A DNA stretch of 64,000 bases, taken from positions 224,021,001-224,085,000 of the forward strand of contig CM032228.1 in the NCBI GenBank assembly GCA_019009955.1, given 5' to 3'. The translations under genes and the position numbers were made by a program. Within the stretch, counting starts at the first letter, position 1. Every line of letters begins with the position of its first letter. Below are positions 1 through 11,368 of this stretch, piece after piece. Under the pieces are notes generated by a model. That model made no database searches and was not told the origin of the DNA. It was given only the letters and a program-made list of their open reading frames with translations. The DNA comes from Riptortus pedestris. Its lineage: Eukaryota > Arthropoda > Insecta > Hemiptera > Alydidae.

Positions 1-875
1 GGAGTTTCGGTGATTTCGATTTAGTCTTTCGTGTCCTATAACATTGTTACCCCTTCTTTAGTTTTCGTGTATACCTCATTTGTACTTCGTTATACGGGAA
101 AAGAGCATATAACAAAAATTACTTTCATTAACAAAACAATTTTATATTATATTTTATAATTTTATTATTATAAGCACGTTTGCCGAAAACGAATTGGTTA
201 CGAAATATCGCTATTTTATATTTCAGACCCCCCTTATAACCCCCACTCCTGTTCGTACCTCGAAATTTTAATATAGCTTATAATCAGGGAGGTATTAATA
301 CCAAATCACATAAGGAGTTTCGTTTAGTTCGTTTGAGTCTTTTGTGCGATATAAAATGGTTGACTCCCACTATAGTTTTTAGCGTATGACTCATTTATAC
401 TTGGATATACGACGAGAGTGTATTTAACAAAAATTACTCAGCAAAATAACAAAATAAACAGCTTTTGTTATGTGCATTTTTGCCGATAAAACAATAGAAA
501 ACAAAATATCGCTACTTTTAATTTCAGGCCTCTCTTATAAGCTACACTCCTGTTCGTCTCAAGTTACGTCTTGGGAACATCCGCTCTGCTGACATCTCAA
601 GCATCTTTCTCCTTATAATCTCTACCATTTTTCCTCTCCTTGTCATTTCCCCAGTATCTCTAGACTGTCACTCTGTTCATTTTTAAAGTTGTAATTGTTG
701 TAATTAATAAAAGTGCTTTTTAAAAAGGCTTACACGGGTACTTTAAACTTAACTTCAGACAATATTAATATAGCCAAAAACCTAAGTTGGGTTAGTTCCA
801 AGTTTCATAAAATTCGGTTCAGCCATTTTGGATTCTATAAAGGACATACAGACAAACATTCATTTATATATATAT
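1..875 (+). repeat. Family S repeat, 3' part of a copy cut by the window edge
   Basis: At least two diverged internal units are visible, marked by the CCCCACTCCTG motif near 241 and a variant near 545. The right end reads toward AAAATTCGGTTCAGCC and then a short TA run at about 866-876. The same order of blocks recurs at 876-2457, 11196-12530 and 27735-28880. It is a non-coding interspersed element of unknown class. Confidence 0.7.
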
Positions 876-2457
876 ACTAGCTCAGATACCCGGCTTCGCT
901 CGGGAATTCATTTGAGGCTGAATGGTGATGTTATATTTTTGGTAAGGCTTTACTTTGGACAATATTTTGACATGTACCCGTCCCAGTGTTTAGGGTTAAC
1001 ACCCGTTGTTTCTGTGGATTTGTTAATAATAAAATTATTTTTTTATGTAAGACTTCACTGTCCTGCATATTGTCATATTTCCCGTTTCCTGTGCATTATG
1101 CATAGATTTGAATTATTAATGAGAAAATATTGATATACATTTGAATCAATTTTTTCATTTGAGGTACCTGGTAGTTCATATTCAAAAGAAGTGTTGAGCA
1201 AATTTCTCTAAATAACAAAATAAACAACTTTTGTAATGTGCATATTTGCCGAAACCCCAATAGGAAATCACTATTTTTAATTTCAGGCCTCCCTTATAAC
1301 CCCCACTCCTGCCCATCCCTAGAAATAGTATGGCTTATTATAAGGAAGGCTTTAGTGCTTAATACACATACTGAGTGTTTTATTTAGTTCGGTTGTCTTT
1401 TGTGTCAAATAAAATTGTTGACTCCCGCTATAATGTTTAGCGTATAACGCCTTTATAGTTCGGTATACGACGATAATGTATATAAAAAAAAAAAAGTTTC
1501 TCTAAATAAAAAAATAAACAACTTTTGTTATGTGCATATTTGCCGAAAATGCAATAGGAAACGAAATATCACTATTATTAATTTCGGGCCTCCCATATAA
1601 CCCCCACTCCTGCCCGTCCCTAGAAATGTTAGTATGGCTTATTATAAGGAAGGCGTTAGTGCTAATTCACATACCGAGTTTGGTTTAGTTCGGTTGGGTC
1701 TTTTGTCCCAAATAAAATTGTTCACTTCCGCTATAGGTTTTAGCGTATATCTCGTTTATAATTCGGTATACGAAAAAAGTGTGTATTACAAAAGTTACTC
1801 TAAATAACAAAATAAACAACTTTTGTTATGTTCATATTTGCCGAAAATCCAATAGGAAACGAAATATCGCTATTTTTAATTTCAGGCCTACCTTATAACC
1901 CCCACTCCTGCCCATCCCTAGAAATGTTAGTATGGCTTATTATAAGGAAGGCGTTAGTACTAATTCACATACCGAGTTTGGTTTAGTTCGGTTGAGTCTT
2001 TTGTGGCAAATAAAATTGTGGACTCCCTCTATAGTTTTTAGTATATAACTCATTTATACTTCGGTATAAGGCAAAAGTGCATATAACAAAAGTTACTTTA
2101 AATTACAAAATAAACAACTTTTGTTATGTGCATATTTGCTGAAAAAGCAATAGGAAACGAAATATAGCTATTTTTAATTTCAGGCCTCCCTTATAACCCC
2201 CACTCCTGTTCGTCTGAGAGAATATTAATATAGCCTAAAGTCTAAGTTGGGCTAGTAGTAATATACATACTAAGTTTCATAAAATTCGGTTCAGCCGTTT
2301 ATGCGTGAAAAGGTAACAAACAAACAAACAAACAGACACCAAAGAAACAAAATGCAGTTATGGTGTCTATGACATGTAAAACGAAAAGTTATCGTGAAAT
2401 TTCGCGAAAAAATCAATGTACAGACAGAGGTTACAATTTTATATATATATATATATG
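876..2457 (+). repeat. Family S repeat, complete-looking copy with four internal units
   Basis: The left end is ACTAGCTCAGATACCCGG followed by CTTCGCTCGGG, identical to the start of the copy at 11367. Internal units follow, then a tail with GGTAACAAACAAACAAAC, a conserved block ending GACAGAGGTTACAA, and a TA run at 2441-2457. No long ORF or transposase is present, so the element is non-autonomous. It abuts the previous S copy across a TA run, which makes a head-to-tail pair. Confidence 0.75.
1205..2225 (+). repeat. ~298-bp tandem repeats inside the S element (four units)
   Basis: The block AATAAACAACTTTTGT recurs near 1211, 1508, 1808 and 2106, giving spacings of about 297, 300 and 298 bp. 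Each unit carries CAGGCCTCCCTTATAACCCC or a close variant. The last unit differs at its end (CTCCTGTTCGTC instead of CTCCTGCCCGTCC), as does the last unit in other S copies. Confidence 0.8.
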
Positions 2458-3330
2458 GTAATTTACTAAAATTCCAATGTAATACACTTATTGTTAGGCG
2501 TAACACTTCACAGAAGGGGTGAACCTAAGAAGGATAAAGTGGATATATCCCAAAAAATGAATCCCTGGATCTGACCCCATCAAAAGTAAGACTCATCCAA
2601 TTGTAATGACCGGTTGATGGCTAGAACTGGTTTAGATGCTACTTAATGTACCTTTAAGAAAATGTGTAATACGTTTTTTCAGATAAGAACTCACTTCTGT
2701 GTGAAGTCTTCTCGTCCAGAGGAAATTACATAGTTTTCAATCAGCAACGGTTTCTCAAAACCTATTTTTCTTTTTATTCTGTTAAAATGGCAATTTCCTT
2801 TGGCATGGTGATAGAATCGTTTATGTTTAGCAGAAAAATGTAACTCGAAAAATAATTACTTCAATACTGAATTTTTAAGTTAACTATTATTATTTCATGT
2901 GAAATCTTTATCGAATAAAATTTCCTAGTTTGAGTTATTAAGAGGTTTTCCAGAAAAGGATATGAGAGGTATGATCCTTCAAAGGCAGATGAGAAAAAGA
3001 AAAAGAAATTAATTGACTGAATTAATCGTAATCAGAATTCTACAGGCAATAAAATGCACTTTAAAAATATTTGTTAGAAAATAAAATGTAGTAGGGGGAT
3101 TCATTTATGGCTCATAAAAAAATTAAATTTTTAATACAAGTCTATTATATAAAATAGTTTGGAATGATTAACAGGTCATTTTGACCCAAGTTCTCACTGG
3201 AAAATTACAAATACAGAAGACAGTGTGGAGGTGAGGTATTCTTAGATGTCATCCATGTTATCTTTCCATTATTATTATTCACCATTTGGATTTCACCAAT
3301 GCTCTTTTGATTATGAATCATTTCTTCCAG
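2458..3330. other. Non-coding stretch upstream of the receptor exons
   Basis: Mostly AT-rich sequence without a recognisable gene or repeat. N-terminal receptor exons could be hidden here or left of the window. None was recognised. Confidence 0.4.
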
Positions 3331-3484
3331 CTATAACAAAGTCACCTGTTCCCTGGGAACTTCCTTTCTTATTTCCATGTACCTATTTGCCAAAACCTCT
3401 CCCCATCCCCTTAAATTACAAATGGAAATCTTGGAAATGCCTACTCTCGCAAAATGATGCTACACTCTCATCCTTTCCTTACTG
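3331..3484 (+). pseudogene. Possible upstream odorant-receptor exon, unsupported donor
   Basis: After a good acceptor (TTTCTTCCAG at 3321-3330) the frame reads ELPFLFPCTY then LPKPLPIPLNY. This resembles the proline-rich loop before the fourth membrane segment of insect odorant receptors, and the next supported exon starts with such a segment. The frame runs into a TGA at 3482-3484 with no usable GT donor in the right phase. It is either a decayed exon or a chance match. Confidence 0.25.
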
Positions 3485-3560
3485 AAAGTGTAACAATATT
3501 CCTGATTAATTATTTATTATAAATTTTAATCCTGTTTTACGATCTTCTTTTTTTTTCTAG

Positions 3561-3760
3561 GTTCTGGTTTTGCTTTATTCATCAATAAAGAAAATTGGCA
3601 ATGATTGTATATTTCTCTCACTCTTCAACCTTCAATCATCTTTCCTTAAATACTTGTCAGTCACAATACAAAACCTTGGACAGGAGATCATTCAAGAAGG
3701 CGGAAGTGATAAAGAAGGCAAATTATCTAGATGGATAAGTCTTCACCAGGATATACTCAG
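3561..3760 (+). CDS. Odorant receptor exon (loop before the C-terminal half)
   Basis: Acceptor TTTTTTCTAG, donor GTATTT. The reading frame starts VLVLLYSSIKKIGND and continues with FLSLFNLQSSFLKYLS, a receptor-like segment. It ends in phase 2 and pairs with the T at 5393. Confidence 0.7.
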
Positions 3761-6700
3761 GTATTTTACAAGGGAAAATATAGAAATGATTGACGCATGT
3801 GAATAGAAAGGATCTAAATGTTAAAAAAGACAGGCACGCAGGAGCAGCAAAAACTTACCAGATTTTCCACTCGATGATGATGTCAACTTGCCATATGTTC
3901 TCTATTTCATCCGTAATAATAATCCTATGTAAACAGGGCTCGAAATACCAGCTCTAAATGAGACGTTAGAGAGTCTGTTACTCAAAGCTCAAGTCCTTTG
4001 AATAAGAGAGGAAGGTTACCATGCCTGATTACTAAAAAATTAAAATATCTGAAAAATAGAAAAAATTGAGTACAAGATTTATAGGAAATTACATTTGCAG
4101 CTTGTTCTTATTCTATTTTTCTATTCAACTTATGATAACGGAGATATTTCGAAATTCCCCGTCTAAACCCTTTCCCATTGTTCGATGTCAGCCTTTAACG
4201 AATTTGGTCTTTAGTTTAGTTTACAAAAAATGTTTTAATATCGAATTTGGTATCGATCAAACAAGAATTGCTCGATAGAATCAATATAAGAAAATTTTCG
4301 AGAATATTATCCAGAGTGCAACCTAAATCTGGTAAAAAAATAAACATATTTGTAAGTAAAAAATAAAACAAAGGCTCTGTCATTGACATGTTTCATTTAA
4401 TGCGTTTTGAATTGCCAGATTTAAATCAAAATTATTTGGAGTTGTCACCATATCACCACCATCTTTAAACACACCATACCCACCTCCTTTTCAGTTTTCT
4501 GTGCTTTTTATGAGGGAGAACCGAGAGAGGCATAACCTTCATTTATGGTTGCTCTTCAAATTTGATTCATTTACAAAACATTTCACCAGAACTTACTAGC
4601 TTTTCATCGTGGTCATCCTTTTATCACACCTGCTCTATTTCCAAAAGTATTATTCTCAAAATATCGTATTACTTCCAAAACCCGTTCTGTCTCAGCTTAA
4701 CCTGTTATATGAGATCCACTTAGTTCAAAGCATGAATACCAAATATATTTTTCATTCAACTTTTACTGTGTGTGCAAATTCATAGAGCAGTAGCGTCATC
4801 AATTAAGAGTTTACGTTCTTTACTCGACATTGTTTGTTTGATCAGTACTATCTTCGATATTTAACTGTTCCATTCAACACTAAAGATCATTTAAGTTAAT
4901 TGCTAAAGTTGGTCGAGGAATAAGTGGTGGGGGGAGAGGTAGAGGGGTGATTCAATATTTGCGTTATCGGGAATTCAAAATATCTCTGTTTTTATGTCGG
5001 ATTGAAAACTGTAGTAGAACCAATCTTGTTTAACTACTGATACACTATAATTGTTGCTCAATACCTTTCCTCGTTACTCAAGTATGAAGCGAGTTATTCC
5101 TACTTTCTTGTTTTGAGCTTTCAGTAACCCCCCCCCCCCGCTAATACTCATCAAAGTTTTACTAAGAAATAGAGAGTAGTTGGTCAGATGAGATCATCAG
5201 CATACTAATGTATATTTCAGTACGTGGGAAATCTGCTTTGTTTGCGCAGCTCTTGCATGAGGTATGGTCCTTCTATTATTTGGATGCCACAAAAAGTTGT
5301 GCACTTATTAATTTAAAACCTTAATGACTAATTTCTATTAATAACGTTAATTTCTTTCGTCGGTTTCTATTAAACATATAATTCTGTTACAGTGTGACAC
5401 ATGATTTGGTATCACTTTATGCTCCAATTATTGTACTCTACTATACAAATTTAATTTGTATAATGGCTTTGGGTCTCTTCTTGTCGCTCAAGGTAAATAA
5501 ATAAATGATTTATACATTATGTTTTTGGATTTAAATGGTACCTGTATGATATACTTTCAGAAGATATTAATATTTTTAATATATTAAATAAGAGAAGTAA
5601 TAATTGACTGTCTGGGAATAGAAACCAGGTTCATCCACATTGTACATGAAAACTGATAAGAACATAGATCACAGATAGCTACTTGAGCAGTCATTTATGT
5701 AAAAATATTTTTCTTAAAACAACAAATTGTAGCTGTAACAGACGTTTATTACAAAAATAACAAGCGTTGTTTATTAGAGTTCTTTTGGATTGCCAAATTA
5801 AACAGACAAGCTCTAGACTTTTTATCACTGCACAATTTATTTGACAAAACACTACGCACTTGGTACATTATTCTTAACTACTACTCACAGTATGCACTAA
5901 TAACTTCACTTCTTATTGCACAGTACAATAACTCACGACCACGCCAAACACCACTGAAGATCAAAAAACCCGGCACTGCACTGATCTTCACAAAGAGCAC
6001 GGGACTGCACTGTTCTTCACATAAACACGGCACTTCACTGATCTTCATATAAAGCACTGTACCGAAACTAAAAGCACTGTACCGAAGCTAAAAGCACTGA
6101 TCGGTAAAGGTGCATTGAACGCAACTGTAGTCACTAGAAGAGAGCTGGGAACAAACTAACTGTAGGGTGAGCTGGACCGCTTTTATAGACAGGCGGCGAG
6201 ATCAATGGAAAAGGGCACAGACTAGCCTAGATTCCAGACGGGTGTCGCCGAGAACAGTCTCTTTCATCCTGTCGGTTCCTTTCATCTACTTTGTATTTCT
6301 AAATACGTGATTAACTTTGTGTAATTAATGTACGCAGTTTTCGCTACGCTATATTTCTTTTTCAATCAGAGGATCTTGATTAATTTAATATTTTCCAATA
6401 TCTCTGCATTTGATTATGTTATTATTTATTCATTATGATACCCGAATGTTTTTTCTTCTCTATGTATTAATTACAGTTAACGCCCTTTTTTTGGGCACAA
6501 TGAAGCTTATTTCCTTCTTGAGGAAGTCATTATTGAACAAAAAATAAATTAAAGAATACCTTTCTGTTAAATTTAATGCAAGGACTATGAAAGTTCTGCA
6601 TGACCCAAGCCTAATTTGTATCTTGTTTACTGCTTTGATTTATTCTTACATAACATCCACTTTCAACTGAAATATGATCTTTTTCTTTTAAATTAGTACT

Positions 6701-9700
6701 ACTACTACGACTCACCCCTTCATAAAAAATGATAAGATATAGTGCTTTATGGTTAAAGGTTGGTTTTGGTAATGCAAATAATTTGAAATCTTGTTGCACA
6801 CCACAAACTTAATTTGTATGTTAAATTGTGTTGTATATTTGAATTTTGTGTAGGTATGAGAATATATTGTTAATGTAAGGGCTGGGCTGCCTTCCGTCAA
6901 AAGTTCTTGTAAGTCGTAGGGGAAGTCCTGGTGTTGTCGTTTTCCGCATTCTGTCAGTATATGTCTAATCGTCAAGGGAATGTTACAAGTTGAGCAAGTA
7001 GTCTTTGTCATGAAGTATCAGTGTGTTAACTTGGTGTGGCCAATTCTAAGTTTCGAGAGAACTACTTCTTCTCTCGTAGAGTTTCTGAAACTTGATGGCC
7101 ACATGCAAATAGTGTTCTTCATCAATTATCATTCTTAGAAGCTAGACTTAAGACTTGCACAGTTCATTACTTTTTGCCCTTAACCTGTATCTTATATTTA
7201 ATAACACGTGCTGTACTCAGATATGGAACTTTAACCCTCGTCTCCTACGGTGGTTCTTCCTCCCACATTTCCTACGGTGGGTCGGATCCGACCATGCTGG
7301 CTCCTGAAGGGCGTAACCATTAAAGAAATCATTAATTATGCAGGAAAAGGATAAATATTGATTAAAAACTAAAAAAAAAATATTTTTATTTACTTTAATG
7401 TTTAAAAAAGTTAACATTGATACTTATATCAGTCTTCATTGTCTTTTGACTAAATTTTGACAGTCTCTTAAAGTTATATACTTAAATTATGAAAAAAAAA
7501 AAAAAAATACAAAATAAAGGAATAAAAGTGAGAATTAAATTCAAGAAAACTTGTTGTCTTGTCGTCAAACCTGCATTTCTCGAAGATACATTCAAATCGT
7601 GCTCGGGACATAGTACATCGAAACATGGGTGGACCATAAATTTAGGAAAACATTTCCTTGGTATTCAGGGTGGAATTTTTCAATGTGCCACTCAAATAAA
7701 GGAGGCCAAGAAAGGCTTTAAATTCTTCATTATTTGTAATGAAATATACGAAACATTGCCGGTAAATGATTGCCGCGTCCGTTCGATTTCTTCGTTTGTG
7801 TGCTTTACAACATCACTTATCATTTCTTCACCAATGAAAAGTAAAAACAGTTTCAAAATATCCGTGATGCCTTTTGTTTCTTCTCTTGGGCCAGGATTTC
7901 TTCTGACCACATTGATTGCAAGAACTCGGGAAAATTTTGATCGCATCGGCTAATCGGTCCAGAGGGTTTCCCCATCCTTGCCGAAATCGAAATTTCTCTC
8001 ATCATCGTCAAAAACCTGGTCATTTTTCAATCCACACTCATCATCAGCATCAAATACATCATCAACGTTGTGTAATATCTCATCTTCCTGCTCGGATGTA
8101 CTATCCTCGTTTTCTTCCAACATGTCTTCATTCTCTTGGCGTCGAAACTCCTCCAAAATTTTTCTTCCGGGGTCGTGAAAATTTTATTGAATGCCATTCT
8201 AAAAAAAAAAGCGTGCATTCTTATGGGAATGTAGAAATAATCATGAAAAAATCTAAAGCATAGAACCTACGGTGGGTCGGATCCGACCCCTAACTTATTT
8301 CCTACGGTGGGTCGGATCTGACCGAATGGGTAATAATGAGGAGAGGACATTTATCTGAGCGAAGTGGACTTGTCAGCCTCCCAGGCACTATTGCAGAGGA
8401 GGGTACCTAGGACCATGGAGTAGTCCGGGAAGCCAGGCGATTTTTAGACTAGGGGAAACCGGCGCCCCGGTCGGATCCGACCCAACCGTAGGAGATGAGG
8501 GTTAAAACTATTTATTTTACTATAGCTCCAAAAACAACCAGCTAGTCACCGTTCGTAAAAACGGAAAGGAGTAATGAATTTTCGAAAATGGAGAAAATAG
8601 AACCCGAAAATGTTTTAACATGACTAATAAGAAATATTATTTATTAGGGGGATCAAGTGGATACCTTTCAGTGCATTGCCATAGCAGTGTGGATATCGAT
8701 TCAAATTTTTGTCCTCTTCCTACAGAGTGCAGTTGCAGACGAGCTCAAGGAAACGGTAAGTATAACGGTTACTTTTATGATTAAAAAAGTGTTATACTAC
8801 TGATATTGGATAATTTTATTGGCTATTTTTTAGCAGAAGTCCAAAAATACAATAAAATAGTTACTTGTGTACACAAAATATTTCTGGTTTATTTTTACTG
8901 TCCCTGCGACCCGTAGTTGACGCGTTCAATTAGAAATACAATAGTTGAAAACACTATTTGGTATTTAAGCTTCGAATAAAGTGGTTTATTATATAACAGA
9001 GTATTATTTTTGTGGCAAGAGTAGTGGGGAGGGGGGGTTGCTGATAGCTGAAAACTAAAAAAATGCAAATATCTTGGTTAATATTCAAAATTATATTGTA
9101 ATTATTATTTATTAACGTCCACTTTTTGCAACTCAGGCTAATCGGGACGGGTTATCTACAGGTTACCACCCAGGGTGGGACTTAGGATGTTATTTAATGA
9201 ATTTCGTCACTTCCTTTGCCCAGGCGAGAATCAAACTCGCCACTCTAGGTTTACCATGGGAGATTAAGGTCAACGCTTTAACTCACATGGCTAACCTGAG
9301 CCCCCTAATATTCAATATAGAGAATAAATGTATATTTAACAATATTTATAGTACATTTAATTTACAAAAATATTGGTTCTATAAAATGTTTTAATCCGAC
9401 GTATAATAACGGAGATATTTTGAATTTTCGAAACTCCTCCCTTCTAACCCCCACCCCCTTCTCATTGATCCGATTTAAGCAGTTAACGAACTTGATCTTT
9501 AGTTTTCATAAACGTTTAAACATCGAGTTTGATAACAATAAAACAAAAATTGTGACCGCAAGAGCGGTAACAGACAAACGCGAAGCATATCTGAAGAAGT
9601 GGAAGTAAGTAGATTTTTTAGGGCCTCGTAGGGTTCTTCAGGTGGGTCATTCATTAAATCCGACAATCGCTTCATAATTTCAAATTCTAAATTAGCAATC

Positions 9701-11330
9701 ACCATTTAAAATTTGATCCGCGAACTCGTTATCTTGGAGGTCGTGAATACGGCGTCGACCTGGCAGAACCATAATTCCGGGTCTTCTCTTCAGAAAGTGG
9801 GGATCCTAGACGAATTTCCTCCGGTAATTTCTTCTCCTTCTAATCTTCGTTCGCATTTTCGTGATTCAGGGTCACCACATGAATATATATATATACGGCT
9901 GAACCGAATTGGTACTGGTGTATTATATCCACCACATTTTAGTTCCACTAGTTCCACGCTAGAGTGCGCTACTGTTTTAAGTAGTACGATTCATTGCCCG
10001 CAAGGGAGGTTATACTTACCTTATAACCTTCTACGGAATTATAATGATAAATAAAAGAAAACACAATTTTTAAAAATAAAACATTTTATTCACATTTAGG
10101 CGGGAAATGTGTGGAAATACAATTTAAAATCCACTGAAATGTGTCTCCATTTCCTTTCCCATGGTATTGTCGCCATATGAATTCTACCAAATATGATTCA
10201 AGGTGATGCCTGGCTGTCCCATGTTTTTTATTTCGCCACTTTGCACTTCCCCACATTCTCTCCACTGTCTGAGTATGTGCTCCAGTGTTGGGGTCAATAA
10301 AATTATATTTATGATTAACTTTCGCATGTTTGAATCCTTGGCTTTCTAATATACTCGTTTGGTAGCCTTTCCAGCAATCAGAATATATTGTGCTACCATC
10401 CGCTATATTCTGAATTATTTTCTCTAGACAAAAGATAACCTCATTAGCCTGGGAGAGCTAGCGTCGCACTTCAGTAGCGCATTCTAGCGTGGAACTAGTG
10501 GAACTAAAATGTGGTGGATATAATACACAAGTACCTTTTTTTCAATACTAGCTACATTTCAATCAGTAAAAATTTGTTCTTTATTGTTATTGATGTTTAA
10601 CTAACCTCTTTCAATTATCTTTTAACAATTGCAGTTACCAGACAATCGTAGGTTTTACACCTCTTTTTTGTTTGAGCTTACTAGCACATTTGAAAATTAA
10701 AAAAATTTTTAAAAAATATATAAATTACATTTAATTTAAACCTTAATTCGTGGATGGTCCGCGAAACATGTACCCTGCTGAATAAATATTTTTAATGCAA
10801 ACAAAAATTTTTTTAACAATATTTAGATTAAGTTTTTTAATATTAAATTTTAATTTTTGAAATGTAATTTATATTTTTTTTTTAAATTTTTTTTATTTTT
10901 TAAATGTGCTAGTGAGCTCAAACAAAAAAGAGGTGTTAAACCTTCGATTGTCTGGTAACTGCAATTGTTAAAAGATAATTGAAAGAGGTTAGTTAATCCT
11001 CAATAACAATATAAACATAACTAGCAATTAACATATATATAAGTATTGAAATTTGTTTTTTCTTGGTTTTGTCGATTAATCGACTTCTTTTTTACGTCTA
11101 TTAATCGACGTATCGATTAATTAGTGCAAATATTAATTGGTTGTCAATAATCGATGTTTTGTAGTTCGATACCCCCCCCCCAACTGTCATTATACATGAA
11201 ACCGTTTATGCATGTAAAAGTAACAAACAGACACCAAAGAAACGAAATGCAGATATGGTGTCTATGACATGTGAAACGAAAAAGTATCGTGAAATTTCGA
11301 GAAACAAATCAATGTACAGACAGAGGTTAC

Positions 11331-11368
<38 letters not shown>

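Larger units (their letters stand above)
7235..8501. mobile_element. piggyBac-type DNA transposon, internally deleted
   Basis: Both ends are flanked by TTAA (7231-7234 and 8502-8505), the piggyBac target duplication. The inverted ends start CCCTCGTCTCCTACGGT on the left and CCCTCATCTCCTACGGT (reverse strand) on the right, 16 of 17 matching. The inside holds an N-terminal piece of a piggyBac transposase on the minus strand. GGTCGGATCCGACC palindromes lie near both ends. At 1.27 kb it is about half the length of autonomous members. It lies in the receptor intron between 5492 and 8648. Confidence 0.9.

Noticed and set aside
1..2230. Regular repeats that might suggest a CRISPR array or satellite
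   Set aside because: Units of ~298 bp in an insect-like genome, with conserved element-specific ends, are internal repeats of a mobile element.
7489..7953. 154-codon plus-strand ORF
   Set aside because: It is the antisense of the piggyBac transposase fragment, which is read convincingly on the minus strand.
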